A DNA stretch of 64,000 nt from Clostridia bacterium. GTDB taxonomy: Bacteria > Bacillota > Clostridia > Oscillospirales > Acutalibacteraceae. A model generated the notes under the pieces. The model had not been told where the DNA came from and made no database searches. It saw nothing but the letters and a program-made list of their open reading frames with translations. Both the position numbers and the translations under genes were made by a program. Shown piece after piece: positions 24,535 to 33,558 of the stretch. The stretch is taken from assembly GCA_017543285.1 (NCBI GenBank), contig JAFYGK010000029.1:1-64000 (forward strand). The letters are read 5' to 3'. Within the stretch, counting starts at the first letter, position 1; each line of letters opens with the position of its first letter.

Positions 24535-25239
24535 TTACGCCTTCGAAAGCTCCTTTTCTTCGACTATCCGCAATGCGAGCAGCGCCCTCTGCACCGGTTT
24601 TCTGAAAATATCCATTGCCGGCCCGAAGATCAGCGCCGCTATTATCGTGCCCTCGCGCAGGCGCCATTTTCCCGAGGAAATGACGTCGGCAAATCCTCCC
24701 GCCGACCAGTTTACCGTGAAAATCAGCGTCAGCGATACCGAAACCATTACGAGGAAAGCGTCAGTCATCTGGCGCAGCGTGCCGTTCTTTTTTCCGCTGC
24801 GGTCGGCGATAAGCTGTATGCAGCCCTCCATCGCAGTGCGGATGAAATGTGTCTCCAGCACCAGACGGCACCCGAAGGCGCCGAGCAAAAAAGCGGATAC
24901 TGCGGTTATCAGCCGCAGCGGATAGGCGGTTATAACAAGATCCGCGAGCAGCACGTCGGAGACAAAATTGAGCGCCGTGCCTCCGAAAACTATTGTGATA
25001 AGCTGCAAAAGCTCAATCGGCCGGTAGCTTTTTCTCTCGATGAGTATCTGCCCGATAAAGAAAAGCCCGTGAAACATCATGGCGACATAGCCGACCCTGA
25101 CGCCGGAAACATCGGATATGGAGGTTATGGCGGCGTCAACCGGCAGCACGCCGATATTTGCCTTGAGTGCCAGCGCAACCGCGCCGTATATCAGAAATGT
25201 GCCGAAAAGGGTAGTCACTATCTTTTTTAATGCCTTCAT
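24535..25239 (-). CDS. YczE/YitT-like integral membrane protein
   Basis: A 234-residue protein with about five to six hydrophobic segments (for example TLFGTFLIYGAVALALKA, YVAMMFHGLFFIGQILI and LITAVSAFLLGAFGC), similar in pattern to the YczE/YyaS/DUF6198 family of unknown function. Start at the ATG at 25239, which has GGGGAGG four bases upstream; the longer frame lacks such a site. It lies 175 bases upstream of the isomerase gene on the same strand, and could be read through, but no transport function is shown. Confidence 0.75.
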   Translation of the reverse strand: MKALKKIVTTLFGTFLIYGAVALALKANIGVLPVDAAITSISDVSGVRVGYVAMMFHGLFFIGQILIERKSYRPIELLQLITIVFGGTALNFVSDVLLADLVITAYPLRLITAVSAFLLGAFGCRLVLETHFIRTAMEGCIQLIADRSGKKNGTLRQMTDAFLVMVSVSLTLIFTVNWSAGGFADVISSGKWRLREGTIIAALIFGPAMDIFRKPVQRALLALRIVEEKELSKA

Positions 25240-25384
25240 AAAGCCTCCCCGGCGGCGCCGGGCCGCTCGATGCTGCACGGAAGTGAATATTGCTTGCTGT
25301 CACGGCCGATTATAATGTCCGGCGTTTGGATTGTCAATTGGTAAAAGGGCCAAAAATGATTCGCCTGAATGTAGGAAAAGCACA

Positions 25385-25419
25385 AAAAAACAGGGGTGAA
25401 GCAAATCACCCCTGTTTTA
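25385..25419 (-). terminator. Terminator of the tRNA-Met/tRNA-Glu unit
   Basis: Stem ACAGGGGTGA/TCACCCCTGT directly after the tRNA-Glu, followed on the minus strand by TTTTTTTG. Confidence 0.92.
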
Positions 25420-25491
25420 TGACGCGTACGAGAATCGAACTCGTGTTACAGCCGTGAAAGGGCCGTGTCTTAACCGCTTGACCAACGCGCC
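25420..25491 (-). tRNA. tRNA-Glu (anticodon TTC)
   Basis: 72 bases beginning GGCGCGTTGGTCAAGCGG and ending CGTACGCGTCA. The anticodon stem-loop CGGCC-CTTTCAC-GGCTG and T-arm GAGTTCGATTCTC are clear; CCA is not encoded. Confidence 0.97.
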
Positions 25492-25496
25492 ATGAG

Positions 25497-25570
25497 TAGC
25501 GGCAGTGGGACTCGAACCTACGACACTCCGGGTATGAACCGAATGCTCTAGCCAACTGAGCTATGCCGCC
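25497..25570 (-). tRNA. tRNA-Met (anticodon CAT, elongator type)
   Basis: 74 bases beginning GGCGGCATAGCTCAGTTGG and ending CACTGCCGCTA. Anticodon loop TTCATAC. The paired acceptor end and GGCTAGAGC D-loop fit an elongator and not an initiator tRNA. First of a two-tRNA transcript. Confidence 0.95.
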
Positions 25571-25589
25571 ATGAATATCAAGCTTTTAT

Positions 25590-25618
25590 ATTATATTATG
25601 CACATGTGATTTTGTCAA
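25590..25618 (-). promoter_or_regulatory. Promoter of the tRNA-Met/tRNA-Glu unit
   Basis: Minus-strand TTGACA (25613-25618) and TATAAT (25590-25595), 17-bp spacer, 20 bases before the first tRNA. Confidence 0.85.
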
Positions 25619-25644
25619 TAGTTTTTTTGCAAATAATTGGCGGG

Positions 25645-25670
25645 AAAAGCCGCCGTTGACGGCGGCTTTT
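25645..25670 (-). terminator. Terminator of the lipoprotein gene
   Basis: Perfect stem AAAAGCCGCCG/CGGCGGCTTTT around a short loop, 15 bases after the stop codon. Confidence 0.88.
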
Positions 25671-25684
25671 GCGTTAAAGGGATG

Positions 25685-26197
25685 TTATGCCGTTTTTTCG
25701 ATGATGCCGGAAACAAATTCCTTTTCGAGCGGCTCGTCCGAATAGATGACAAAGCAATCGTTTCCGATCTGCCATTTGACGTTGGACACCTTGCCGCCGC
25801 TGCCGTTGAACGAGGCCTTGACGCCGTTTACATTCAGATCGCCCTTTTCCGGATAATCGTTGTAGTCGCCGAAAATATCCTCGAATGACGCTCCCTTTCG
25901 GATATAAACCTTCCTGACGTTGTCGCTGTCGAGAGAACCGGCATAGTAAATGACCTGGATCATGCTGTCTTTGACCGCCTGAATAACACGTTCGGGATAG
26001 CCGCTCAGGCTGTCGGGCGCGGTGATCGCAAATCCTGCGATTCCCGCCGCTTCATCAAGGGTTTTGCAGTCGATAAACGGGTTGGCTATATTCGTCTGGT
26101 TTTCCGCTGAGGAATTTTGGGTCTGTCCGCCTTCAGCGCAGGCGAACAGTGAGAAAATCATAACAAAACAGAGCAAAAGAGCCGAAATTTTTTTCAT
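25685..26197 (-). CDS. Putative lipoprotein
   Basis: A 170-residue secreted lipoprotein. The signal peptide MKKISALLLCFVMIFSLFAC ends in a lipobox with Cys20, followed by a polar Gln/Ser/Asn linker. The mature part (about 120 residues, with KTLDEAAGIAGFAITAPDSL and a closing IYSDEPLEKEFVSGI) resembles the DUF4367 type of small surface domains; this match is tentative. ATG at 26197 is chosen for its AAAGGAAAG ribosome site and because the signal peptide starts there. It is a single gene with its own terminator. Function unknown. Confidence 0.8.
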   Translation of the reverse strand: MKKISALLLCFVMIFSLFACAEGGQTQNSSAENQTNIANPFIDCKTLDEAAGIAGFAITAPDSLSGYPERVIQAVKDSMIQVIYYAGSLDSDNVRKVYIRKGASFEDIFGDYNDYPEKGDLNVNGVKASFNGSGGKVSNVKWQIGNDCFVIYSDEPLEKEFVSGIIEKTA

Positions 26198-26391
26198 TTT
26201 TGATCTTTCCTTTCGTATTTCATTACGGAAAAAGGGATCTCCCTTTGATATAAACACCTGTCAGGGAACCGAATGGTTGCAGCAGCCGTGAAAAAAGTGA
26301 ACGGAAAGTTGAATCAGCTTTCCCCGCGCGAGAACAGGCGGCACGGCACGGCGGCAAAGAAAGAGCGCGGCGGATTCTCCCGGAGTCTTTT

Positions 26392-27315
26392 CTATCCTAT
26401 TACCGAACAAATATCCTCTTTCATTCTTATTGCCTCCCGGCGAGCGGCTCCGGCAAAATCCTCCTCGGGGCAGTCTTCTTCCTTTTTGTACGCGCACATT
26501 ATCGCGCGCGAGGAATTGACTATCGCGCCGAGACCATCGCTGTCGAACGCGGCGCCGAGGCCCTGAGCTCCTCCTCCCTGCGCTCCGTAACCCGGAATGA
26601 GCAGGAACATGTCGGGGGATATTTCTCTTATCCTTTTGAGCTGTTCGGGATATGTCGCTCCGACGACCGCGCCGACTCCGCTGTAACGATATTTGCCCGG
26701 CAGCTCCATGCCCCATTCGCTGCAAAGAGCGGCCATCTTTTCGTATACCCTTTCGCCTGTCCCGAGCACAAGATCCTGCAGTTCTCCCGACGACCGGTTG
26801 GAGGTCTTGACCAGAACGAAAATTCCCTTGTCCTCGTCCCTGCAAACGTCGAGAAGGGGTTTTATGCCGTCTGTGCCAAGGTAGGCGTTTACGGTAAGCG
26901 CGTCCGCGTCAAAGGCGGACAGCCGCTCGCCGTTTATTTCGGTTTTGCCCAGATGGGCGGCCGCGTATGCCGTCATGGTCGCGCCGATGTCGTTGCGCTT
27001 GCCGTCGGTTATGACGAACATGCCCTTCGATTTCGCGTAGTCTATTGTCTGCCTGAGGGTGTGCATTCCCTGCCAGCCGTACATTTCATAATAGGCGCAC
27101 TGGGGCTTTACGGCAGGCACGACGTCGTACAAAGCGTCGATGAGCTGCCTGTTGAACTGCCAGATACATTCGGCGGCGGCTCCCATCGTGCCGCCCATCT
27201 TCTCAAAGACGGGGGCCTTTATATATTCCGGGATGTATTCAAGACGGGGATCAAGCCCGGCGACAGTGGGATTGCCGGCGGCTTTTATTTTTTCGATAAG
27301 ACGGTCAAATGACAT
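26392..27315 (-). CDS. pyrF: Orotidine 5'-phosphate decarboxylase
   Basis: Catalyses the last step of UMP synthesis. The 307-residue length fits the longer bacterial subfamily. The catalytic Asp-Lys-Asp motif is TDGKRNDIG (D104, K106, D109), the entry motif is AGLDPRLEYIP, and the phosphate loop is near PGYGAQGGG. ATG at 27315 has GGAGG upstream, so the longer frame is rejected. It follows the 503-residue membrane-anchored gene by 75 bases on the same strand. PyrK and PyrD of the same pathway are at 40449-42102. Confidence 0.96.
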   Translation of the reverse strand: MSFDRLIEKIKAAGNPTVAGLDPRLEYIPEYIKAPVFEKMGGTMGAAAECIWQFNRQLIDALYDVVPAVKPQCAYYEMYGWQGMHTLRQTIDYAKSKGMFVITDGKRNDIGATMTAYAAAHLGKTEINGERLSAFDADALTVNAYLGTDGIKPLLDVCRDEDKGIFVLVKTSNRSSGELQDLVLGTGERVYEKMAALCSEWGMELPGKYRYSGVGAVVGATYPEQLKRIREISPDMFLLIPGYGAQGGGAQGLGAAFDSDGLGAIVNSSRAIMCAYKKEEDCPEEDFAGAARREAIRMKEDICSVIG

Positions 27316-27390
27316 GATTATCCTCCTTTTGGGCAAGCGGCGAATAACGGCGGCAATCGGCAAAAGGCGCGCCGGCCGCCGGCGCCGTAT

Positions 27391-28902
27391 TTATTTGCCT
27401 AACTCTTCGTTCGCCTTTTTCAGCGCTTCCTCAACGAATCTGTCCAGCGCTTCCGCCTTTCCGTTGGGGAACTGCGTCGGGAATGTTGTGTTCGCGGCGG
27501 ATGGGATCAGCTTTATCTGCGTTCTCTTTCCGCCCGGACCGTAGGTTTGCGCGTCTATATACAGTCTGCCGTTTTCCGTGCTGACGTCGGCGGTCATTTT
27601 TGTGATGTCGCTGCATCCCTGGATCTGCGCTGCAAGGGTAGCGGTTGAGCCTTCGCCGCTGTATTCCGCGTCGCCCGACAGGGTAAAGCTCTTTTGCGGT
27701 GAGTTTTTCCCCATGAAAACTCCTTCGCCCGAATAGGAATAGCGTTTTCCGGAGGCCTTGAGACACATCAGCGAAAGGGCACAGCATCGCTCTGTCCTTC
27801 CGTTTCGGTGGGATATGAAATATATCTGCTTGTCAAACTGTCTGCCGCTTGAATAAGCCTTCACAAACAGCTCGTAGCTGCTCGACTGCGCCGAATTGAG
27901 CTTCAGGGCATATCTCTCGGCAAGGACCCTGTCTCCTATGCCCAAAAAGCCGCCGCCGATATATCTGGTGCAGACAAACTGTGAGTCGGACCGAAGTATC
28001 TCGGTGCGCACATCGTCGATCTCGTCAAGCAGGTCCTCGACGGAAAAATCCTCATCCTCAAAAACGCAGACGAAATCGTAAAGGGCGTCTCCCGGCTTGA
28101 AGGTGTCCAGCGCCTCGTCGAGCAGATCGGCAAAATCCCTGCCGTTCATGATATACTGCTCGGTTTTGAGCTTTTTCGGCTTTTGCAGCAGGGTTATTTC
28201 CTCCGTGCCCGCCGTTCTGGTAAATTTGCCCTTGTACTTGTTAAACAGCTTTTCGTAGGGCTTTTTCAGATTCGTCCGGCCGGAAACCCTCAGATATCTT
28301 TCCCAAAGCTGCTGCATGCGGCGGTCCAGCGTGACCGGCGTTTTTGTTTTTGCTCCCAGATCGCTGACCTCGTATGAATCAACCCCGTAATTGCCTTCAT
28401 AGCGGACGAGAAGGTTGTCCTTTAAATACAGCGCCCGGCTGCTTGTGCCCTGCGCGTTGGTTGAGACTATGCTCAGATCGCCCACCCGCATGTCATAATC
28501 GACGGCAGTGCTTTCTTTATTGCCGAATTGGCCGCTGACGTCTATCCGGGCCGAAAAGGAATCCTTGGTAAGCGTCTGCGAAATCAGCTTTGCCTCGTCA
28601 GACGCCGGACGCGCCAGATGATCGAATATCGTGCTGCTTTTGCAGCTAAAGAGCAGAACGGCGCATAATACGGCTATACATAATACTATAATGAGGAGAA
28701 CGGCCGCTTTGATCCGTTTTTTGCGTCTGTGCTTTTTCGGGTCTTCCTTCCCCAGTCTTTCTTCGATCCGGGCCCTGACCGCGGCTTCGACTTCTTCATC
28801 GTCGTCATCGTCGTCAATGTCGCTGACATTCCTGCTCACCTGACGGGCATTTTTCACCGCCTCATCAAATTCAAACATATCGTTTTCCGTATTCCTGTCC
28901 AT
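27391..28902 (-). CDS. Membrane-anchored protein of unknown function
   Basis: A 503-residue protein. Residues 1-62 are cytoplasmic and very charged, with an acidic run (DIDDDDDDEE) followed by basic KKHRRKKRIK. One membrane helix lies at about 65-88, and the large remainder would be outside the cell. That part has no recognised catalytic motif and is rich in Ser/Thr and beta-type sequence. ATG follows GGAGGGTC. It is transcribed from a consensus promoter divergent from the MarR gene and lies upstream of pyrF, possibly in one operon. Function unknown. Confidence 0.75.
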   Translation of the reverse strand: MDRNTENDMFEFDEAVKNARQVSRNVSDIDDDDDDEEVEAAVRARIEERLGKEDPKKHRRKKRIKAAVLLIIVLCIAVLCAVLLFSCKSSTIFDHLARPASDEAKLISQTLTKDSFSARIDVSGQFGNKESTAVDYDMRVGDLSIVSTNAQGTSSRALYLKDNLLVRYEGNYGVDSYEVSDLGAKTKTPVTLDRRMQQLWERYLRVSGRTNLKKPYEKLFNKYKGKFTRTAGTEEITLLQKPKKLKTEQYIMNGRDFADLLDEALDTFKPGDALYDFVCVFEDEDFSVEDLLDEIDDVRTEILRSDSQFVCTRYIGGGFLGIGDRVLAERYALKLNSAQSSSYELFVKAYSSGRQFDKQIYFISHRNGRTERCCALSLMCLKASGKRYSYSGEGVFMGKNSPQKSFTLSGDAEYSGEGSTATLAAQIQGCSDITKMTADVSTENGRLYIDAQTYGPGGKRTQIKLIPSAANTTFPTQFPNGKAEALDRFVEEALKKANEELGK

Positions 28903-28962
28903 GATGACCCTCCGGCAGCGCAGATTTTCCTGTCCCTGCCAATTCTTTATATATTCAATTCA

Positions 28963-28991
28963 ATTATATTATGTAATACATGATAAGTCAA
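28963..28991 (-). promoter_or_regulatory. Promoter of the membrane-anchored protein and pyrF
   Basis: Minus-strand TTGACT (28986-28991) and TATAAT (28963-28968), 17-bp spacer, 60 bases upstream of the start. Confidence 0.82.
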
Positions 28992-29142
28992 ATGGGAAAT
29001 GGATATAAAAAAGAAAGCCGCCTCTTCCCGCTGCGGATCCGGGAATGCCGCTCGCCGTTCATGCCGGAGGGCGGGATGCGGCGGGAACAGACCGGGTCTC
29101 CGTCGATTTTCCGAAAACATTTTTCGGTTTTGCAAAATACGC

Positions 29143-29171
29143 TTGACTAAGGATTGTCGATAATATATAAT
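29143..29171 (+). promoter_or_regulatory. Promoter of the MarR-ABC exporter operon
   Basis: TTGACT (29143-29148), 17-bp spacer, TATAAT (29166-29171), 72 bases before the MarR start. No clean palindromic operator was seen. Confidence 0.82.
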
Positions 29172-29242
29172 AACCGTTAGCCGCTTAATTGTGATGTGTT
29201 TGACTTTTCAGCGGCAATCAGAATGACAAAGAGGGCGATGGA

Positions 29243-29707
29243 TTGGACAATCAGGCATGCGGCATAACCGGCAGGCTGCTTAAGCTTGAACTGCTGCGCC
29301 GCTGCAGTCTGCGCAGGCTCTGCGTTTGCTGCGGTCTGCACTACGGGCAGCCTCCCGTTTTGCAGTACATTATAAACAACGACGGCTGCACCCAAAAGGA
29401 AATCGCGGATTTTCTGGGCGTAACCGCGGCGTCCATCGCGCTTTCCACCAAAAGGCTGCAGAAATCGGGGCTGATAACAAAACAGGCCGACGAAAACAAT
29501 CTGCGGCGCAACAGGCTTTCCGCCACCGAAAAGGGCAAGGAGGTTCTGGAGGCCTTCACCGAGCAGAACAAAAGCTTTAACGAAAAAATGCTTTCCGGCG
29601 TGACAGACGATGAAAAGCGGCAGCTTTGCGCTCTGCTGGATAAGCTTATATCGGGCGCTGCCGACGGCAAGGACATAGATCTTTGCGGGATGATTGATTA
29701 TAAATAG
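29243..29707 (+). CDS. MarR-family transcriptional regulator
   Basis: A 154-residue winged-helix regulator. The helix-turn-helix GCTQKEIADFLGVTAASIALSTKRLQ is at residues 48-73 and the wing follows (ADENNLRRNRLSATEKG). The reading frame starts with TTG at 29243, seven bases after AGAGGG; no in-frame ATG or GTG fits better. The N-terminal helix has several Cys residues (LRRLCVCCG), which might sense redox or metals, but this is speculation. It directly precedes two ABC exporter genes and probably controls them in response to a drug-like compound. Confidence 0.88.
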   Translation: MDNQACGITGRLLKLELLRRCSLRRLCVCCGLHYGQPPVLQYIINNDGCTQKEIADFLGVTAASIALSTKRLQKSGLITKQADENNLRRNRLSATEKGKEVLEAFTEQNKSFNEKMLSGVTDDEKRQLCALLDKLISGAADGKDIDLCGMIDYK

Positions 29708-29812
29708 CCGGGAGCTGCCGCGCAAAGGACTGCGGGCGTCGCCTTCGGCCCTGTACCCGCCGGCATCCGGTTTTGCTTTGATGTGTCAGAACTGAAAAAC
29801 GGGGTGATTAAC

Positions 29813-31540
29813 TTGATAAAAAAACTTGCCTCCTGTGTAGGCGAATATAAAAAATATGCCGTAGGCGCACCGGTTTCGGTGACCTTTGAGGTCATCCTCG
29901 AAATACTGCTGCCGCTGCTTATGGCTCGGATAATCGACGTGGGCATAGCCAATTCGGATATGTCATATGTGCTGAAAATCGGCGGACTCATGGTGGTGAT
30001 GGTGCTGTTCTCCATGCTGTTCGGCGCTCTGTCCGGACGCTTTGCCGCCGTCGCCGGCGCGGGCTTTGCGAAAAATCTCCGGAGAAAGCTGTTTTATAAG
30101 CTTCAGGATTTTTCCTTTGCCAACATAGACAAATTCTCCACCGCCTCCATGATAACAAGGATGACGACCGACGTGAACTTTGTGCAGATGGCCTTTATGA
30201 TGATAATCCGCCTGCTGGTGCGCGCCCCGATAATGCTTGTCAGCGCAACCTTTATGACCTTTACCATTAACTCCAGGCTGGCGCTCATCTTCCTCGTCGC
30301 CGTTCCGTTTCTCGCCATAGGCCTCGGCCTCATGGCTTCCAAGGCCTTTCCGAGATTCATGTCCATGCTCAAAAAATACGACGGTCTCAACGCCTTTATC
30401 CAGGAAAACCTGATAGCCATACGGGTCGTAAAATCCTTCGTGCGCGGCGATTACGAAAAGCAGCGCTTTGAAGCGTCGGCAGCCGATCTGCAAAGAGCCC
30501 AGAAGCGCGCCGAAAAGCTGCTCGTGCTTGCAAATCCGCTCATGCAGTTTTCCATGTACGCCTGCATGATAGCCGTATCGTGGTTCGGCGGACGGCTGAT
30601 AATCGGCGGACATCTCGAGGCCGGCGAATTTTTCAGCTTCATCGGCTACATAGGGCAGATACTCACTTCGCTCATGATGATTTCCATGTCCTTTGTAATG
30701 ATAACCATGTCGCGGGCGTCGGCCGCCAGAATAGTCGAGGTCATCGACGAGATACCCGACATTTCCGACGAAAACGCCGACCGCGGATTAAAGGTTGCGG
30801 ACGGCAGCGTGGTTTTTGACAATGTGGGCTTCTCCTATTCCAAGGACAAAGGAAACCTCACCCTCAGCGACATCAGCCTGAAAATAGATTCTGGCGAAAC
30901 CGTGGGCATAATCGGCGGCACCGGCGTGGGAAAATCCAGCCTTGTCCAGCTTATCCCGAGGCTTTATGACGCAACCGTGGGCAGGGTTCTGGTCGCGGGT
31001 CACGACGTGCGCGAATACGACACAGACGAGCTGCGCAACAATGTGGCAATGGTGCTGCAAAAAAACGTCCTGTTCTCGGGCACGATAATGGAAAACCTGA
31101 AATGGGGCAATGAAAACGCCGACGACGAGCAGATCGTTGCCGCCTGCAAAGCGGCCTGTGCGCACGACTTTATTGAGAGCTTTCCCGACGGATACCAGAC
31201 CGATCTGGGACAGGGCGGCGTAAATCTGTCCGGCGGGCAGAAGCAGAGGCTGTGCATAGCGCGCGCCCTGCTCAAAAACCCCAAAATAATAATCCTGGAC
31301 GATTCCACAAGCGCCGTCGATACCCACACCGATTCGCAGATACGAAGCGCCTTTAAGGAGAGCTTCGGCAATACCACAGCCATAATCATCGCCCAGCGAA
31401 TAGCCTCGGTGATGGACGCCGACAAGATAGTCGTCATGAACGACGGCAGGATCGACGCCGTCGGCACGCATGAGCAGCTTCTTGCCTCCAACGATATTTA
31501 CAGAGAGGTTTACGAATCTCAGCAGAAGGGGGCGATGTAA
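29813..31540 (+). CDS. ABC exporter, fused membrane/ATPase subunit 1
   Basis: A 575-residue half-transporter of the multidrug/lipid exporter type. Six membrane helices fill residues 1-310; the ATPase follows with Walker A GGTGVGKSS, signature LSGGQKQR and Walker B IIILDDSTSAVD. In Walker B the usual catalytic Glu is Asp (LDDS), which is typical of the degenerate half of heterodimeric exporters. The TTG at 29813 is preferred because GGGGTGA lies six bases upstream; a GTG at 29783 is possible. It directly abuts the second subunit and forms a heterodimer with it by inference. Confidence 0.92.
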   Translation: MIKKLASCVGEYKKYAVGAPVSVTFEVILEILLPLLMARIIDVGIANSDMSYVLKIGGLMVVMVLFSMLFGALSGRFAAVAGAGFAKNLRRKLFYKLQDFSFANIDKFSTASMITRMTTDVNFVQMAFMMIIRLLVRAPIMLVSATFMTFTINSRLALIFLVAVPFLAIGLGLMASKAFPRFMSMLKKYDGLNAFIQENLIAIRVVKSFVRGDYEKQRFEASAADLQRAQKRAEKLLVLANPLMQFSMYACMIAVSWFGGRLIIGGHLEAGEFFSFIGYIGQILTSLMMISMSFVMITMSRASAARIVEVIDEIPDISDENADRGLKVADGSVVFDNVGFSYSKDKGNLTLSDISLKIDSGETVGIIGGTGVGKSSLVQLIPRLYDATVGRVLVAGHDVREYDTDELRNNVAMVLQKNVLFSGTIMENLKWGNENADDEQIVAACKAACAHDFIESFPDGYQTDLGQGGVNLSGGQKQRLCIARALLKNPKIIILDDSTSAVDTHTDSQIRSAFKESFGNTTAIIIAQRIASVMDADKIVVMNDGRIDAVGTHEQLLASNDIYREVYESQQKGAM

Positions 31541-33436
31541 ATGCAAAGAGGACGAAGAATGAAGGGCGCGGGTCAGAAGCCGCGCAACTTCGGACAGACC
31601 ATAAAGCGGATACTCAGCTACATGGGCAAATACAGGATTCAGCTTGTATTTGTCGTGGTCTGCATAATCGTCAGCGCCGGCGCGGGCGTCGCGGGCAACT
31701 ACTTTCTGAAGCCCATCATCAATGACTATATCGTTCCGTACGTCGGCCGGGAAAATCCCGATCTGAGCGGCTTTATTTCGCTGCTTATCACCCTCGCGGC
31801 CATCTACCTCGCGGGCGTGCTGTCAACCTTTATCTACAGCCGCCTTATGGTGAACATATCCACCGGCGTGCTTAAAAACGTGCGTACCGACCTGTTTAAC
31901 AGGCTGCAGGATCTGCCTGTCAAGTACCACGACAAGCATACCCACGGCGAGTTGATGAGCCGCTTTACCAACGACACCGACGCAATGCGTGAAATGATAA
32001 GCCAGAGCATCCCGAATCTGATCTCGTCGCTCATAACCATAGTCGGCGTTTTCGTGATGATGCTGATACTGTCGCCGCTGCTCACCCTGATGATAGTCGT
32101 CATGCTCATTATAATGATGTTCGCCGTACGCTTTATCGGTTCCCGAAGCGGAAAACTGTTCGTTCGGCAGCAGGAGCAGCTCGGTGTCGTCAACGGCTAC
32201 ATCGAGGAAATGACCGAAGGTCAGAAGGTGGTCAAGGTCTTCTGCCATGAGGAAAGGTCAAAGGAGCGCTTTGACGAAATTAACGGCGAGCTGTTTAAGG
32301 CGGCCTCCGGCGCGCACACCTTCGCGAACATCCTCATGCCGATAATGGGCAATCTCGGCTATCTCAACTACGCGCTGACGGCTGCCGTCGGCGGTGTGCT
32401 CGCGATAAACGGCCTCGGCGGGCTGGATCTTGGTACGCTTGGCTCCTTCCTCACGTATTCCAGAAACTTCACCATGCCGATAACCCAGATCTCTCAGCAG
32501 ATGAACAATATCCTTATGGCGCTTGCCGGCGCGGAGAGGGTGTTCGATCTCATAGACCAGCAGCCGGAAATCGACGAAGGCTATGTCTGCCTTGTCAACG
32601 CAAGACGCGGCGCCGGCGGCGAAATCGAGGAAAGCCGGAAACGCACCGGGCTGTGGGCATGGAAACATCCCCACTCAGACGGCACCGTCACCTACACCGA
32701 GCTTAAGGGCGACATCCGGTTTGAGGACGTCACCTTCGGCTATGAGGAAAATAAAACTGTACTACAAAACATATCCCTTTACGCAAAGCCCGGTCAGAAG
32801 ATAGCTCTCGTCGGCTCGACCGGCGCGGGCAAAACAACGATAACCAATCTTGTCAACCGATTTTACGATGTGCCGGACGGCAAAATACGCTACGACGGCA
32901 TAAACATAAATAAGATCAAAAAGCCCGATCTTCGCCGCTCCATAGCCATGGTTCTTCAGGACACCCATCTTTTCACCGGCACGGTCATGGAGAACATCCG
33001 CTACGGCAAGCTGGACGCATCCGACGAAGAATGCGTGGCGGCCGCAAGGCTGGCAAACGCCGATTCCTTCATCCGCCATCTTCCCGACGGATACAACACG
33101 CTGCTGACAGCCGACGGAGCGAATCTTAGCCAGGGTCAAAGACAGCTTCTCAACATTGCCAGAGCCGCCGTGGCCGATCCTCCGGTGCTTGTGCTTGACG
33201 AGGCAACAAGCTCGATAGACACGCGAACCGAGGCTATGATAGAAAAGGGGATGGATAAGCTGATGCAGGGCAGGACGGTCTTTGTGATAGCCCACAGGCT
33301 TTCCACCGTGCGAAATTCCGACGCTATCATGGTGATGGAGCACGGACAGATCATAGAACGGGGAAATCATGACGCGCTTATAGCCCTGAAGGGCAAATAC
33401 TATCAGCTTTACACCGGAATGTTCGAGCTGAGCTGA
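31541..33436 (+). CDS. ABC exporter, fused membrane/ATPase subunit 2
   Basis: A 631-residue half-transporter. Membrane helices lie within residues 25-340, followed by an ATPase with Walker A GSTGAGKTT, signature LSQGQRQ and a complete Walker B with catalytic Glu (VLVLDEATSS). It carries an extra stretch (about residues 345-395, including ARRGAGGEIEESRKRTG) between the membrane part and the ATPase, common in this exporter type. The ATG follows the stop of subunit 1 without a gap, so translation is coupled. Together the two subunits should export a small hydrophobic compound controlled by the MarR protein. Confidence 0.93.
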   Translation: MQRGRRMKGAGQKPRNFGQTIKRILSYMGKYRIQLVFVVVCIIVSAGAGVAGNYFLKPIINDYIVPYVGRENPDLSGFISLLITLAAIYLAGVLSTFIYSRLMVNISTGVLKNVRTDLFNRLQDLPVKYHDKHTHGELMSRFTNDTDAMREMISQSIPNLISSLITIVGVFVMMLILSPLLTLMIVVMLIIMMFAVRFIGSRSGKLFVRQQEQLGVVNGYIEEMTEGQKVVKVFCHEERSKERFDEINGELFKAASGAHTFANILMPIMGNLGYLNYALTAAVGGVLAINGLGGLDLGTLGSFLTYSRNFTMPITQISQQMNNILMALAGAERVFDLIDQQPEIDEGYVCLVNARRGAGGEIEESRKRTGLWAWKHPHSDGTVTYTELKGDIRFEDVTFGYEENKTVLQNISLYAKPGQKIALVGSTGAGKTTITNLVNRFYDVPDGKIRYDGININKIKKPDLRRSIAMVLQDTHLFTGTVMENIRYGKLDASDEECVAAARLANADSFIRHLPDGYNTLLTADGANLSQGQRQLLNIARAAVADPPVLVLDEATSSIDTRTEAMIEKGMDKLMQGRTVFVIAHRLSTVRNSDAIMVMEHGQIIERGNHDALIALKGKYYQLYTGMFELS

Positions 33437-33479
33437 CGGGGCTTCCGCCCGGCACAAAACCGAAAAGCAGCGCAAAAAA

Positions 33480-33517
33480 CCGGCTGAAATGAGAATCATC
33501 GTTTCAGCCGGTATTAT
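33480..33517. terminator. Bidirectional terminator between the ABC exporter and glycosyltransferase
   Basis: Stem CCGGCTGAAA/TTTCAGCCGG (33480-33489, 33502-33511) between convergent genes. Confidence 0.8.
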
Positions 33518-33558
33518 TATCGGGAAATGCGGCAATATCCGTCCTTTTCGGAGCCTTT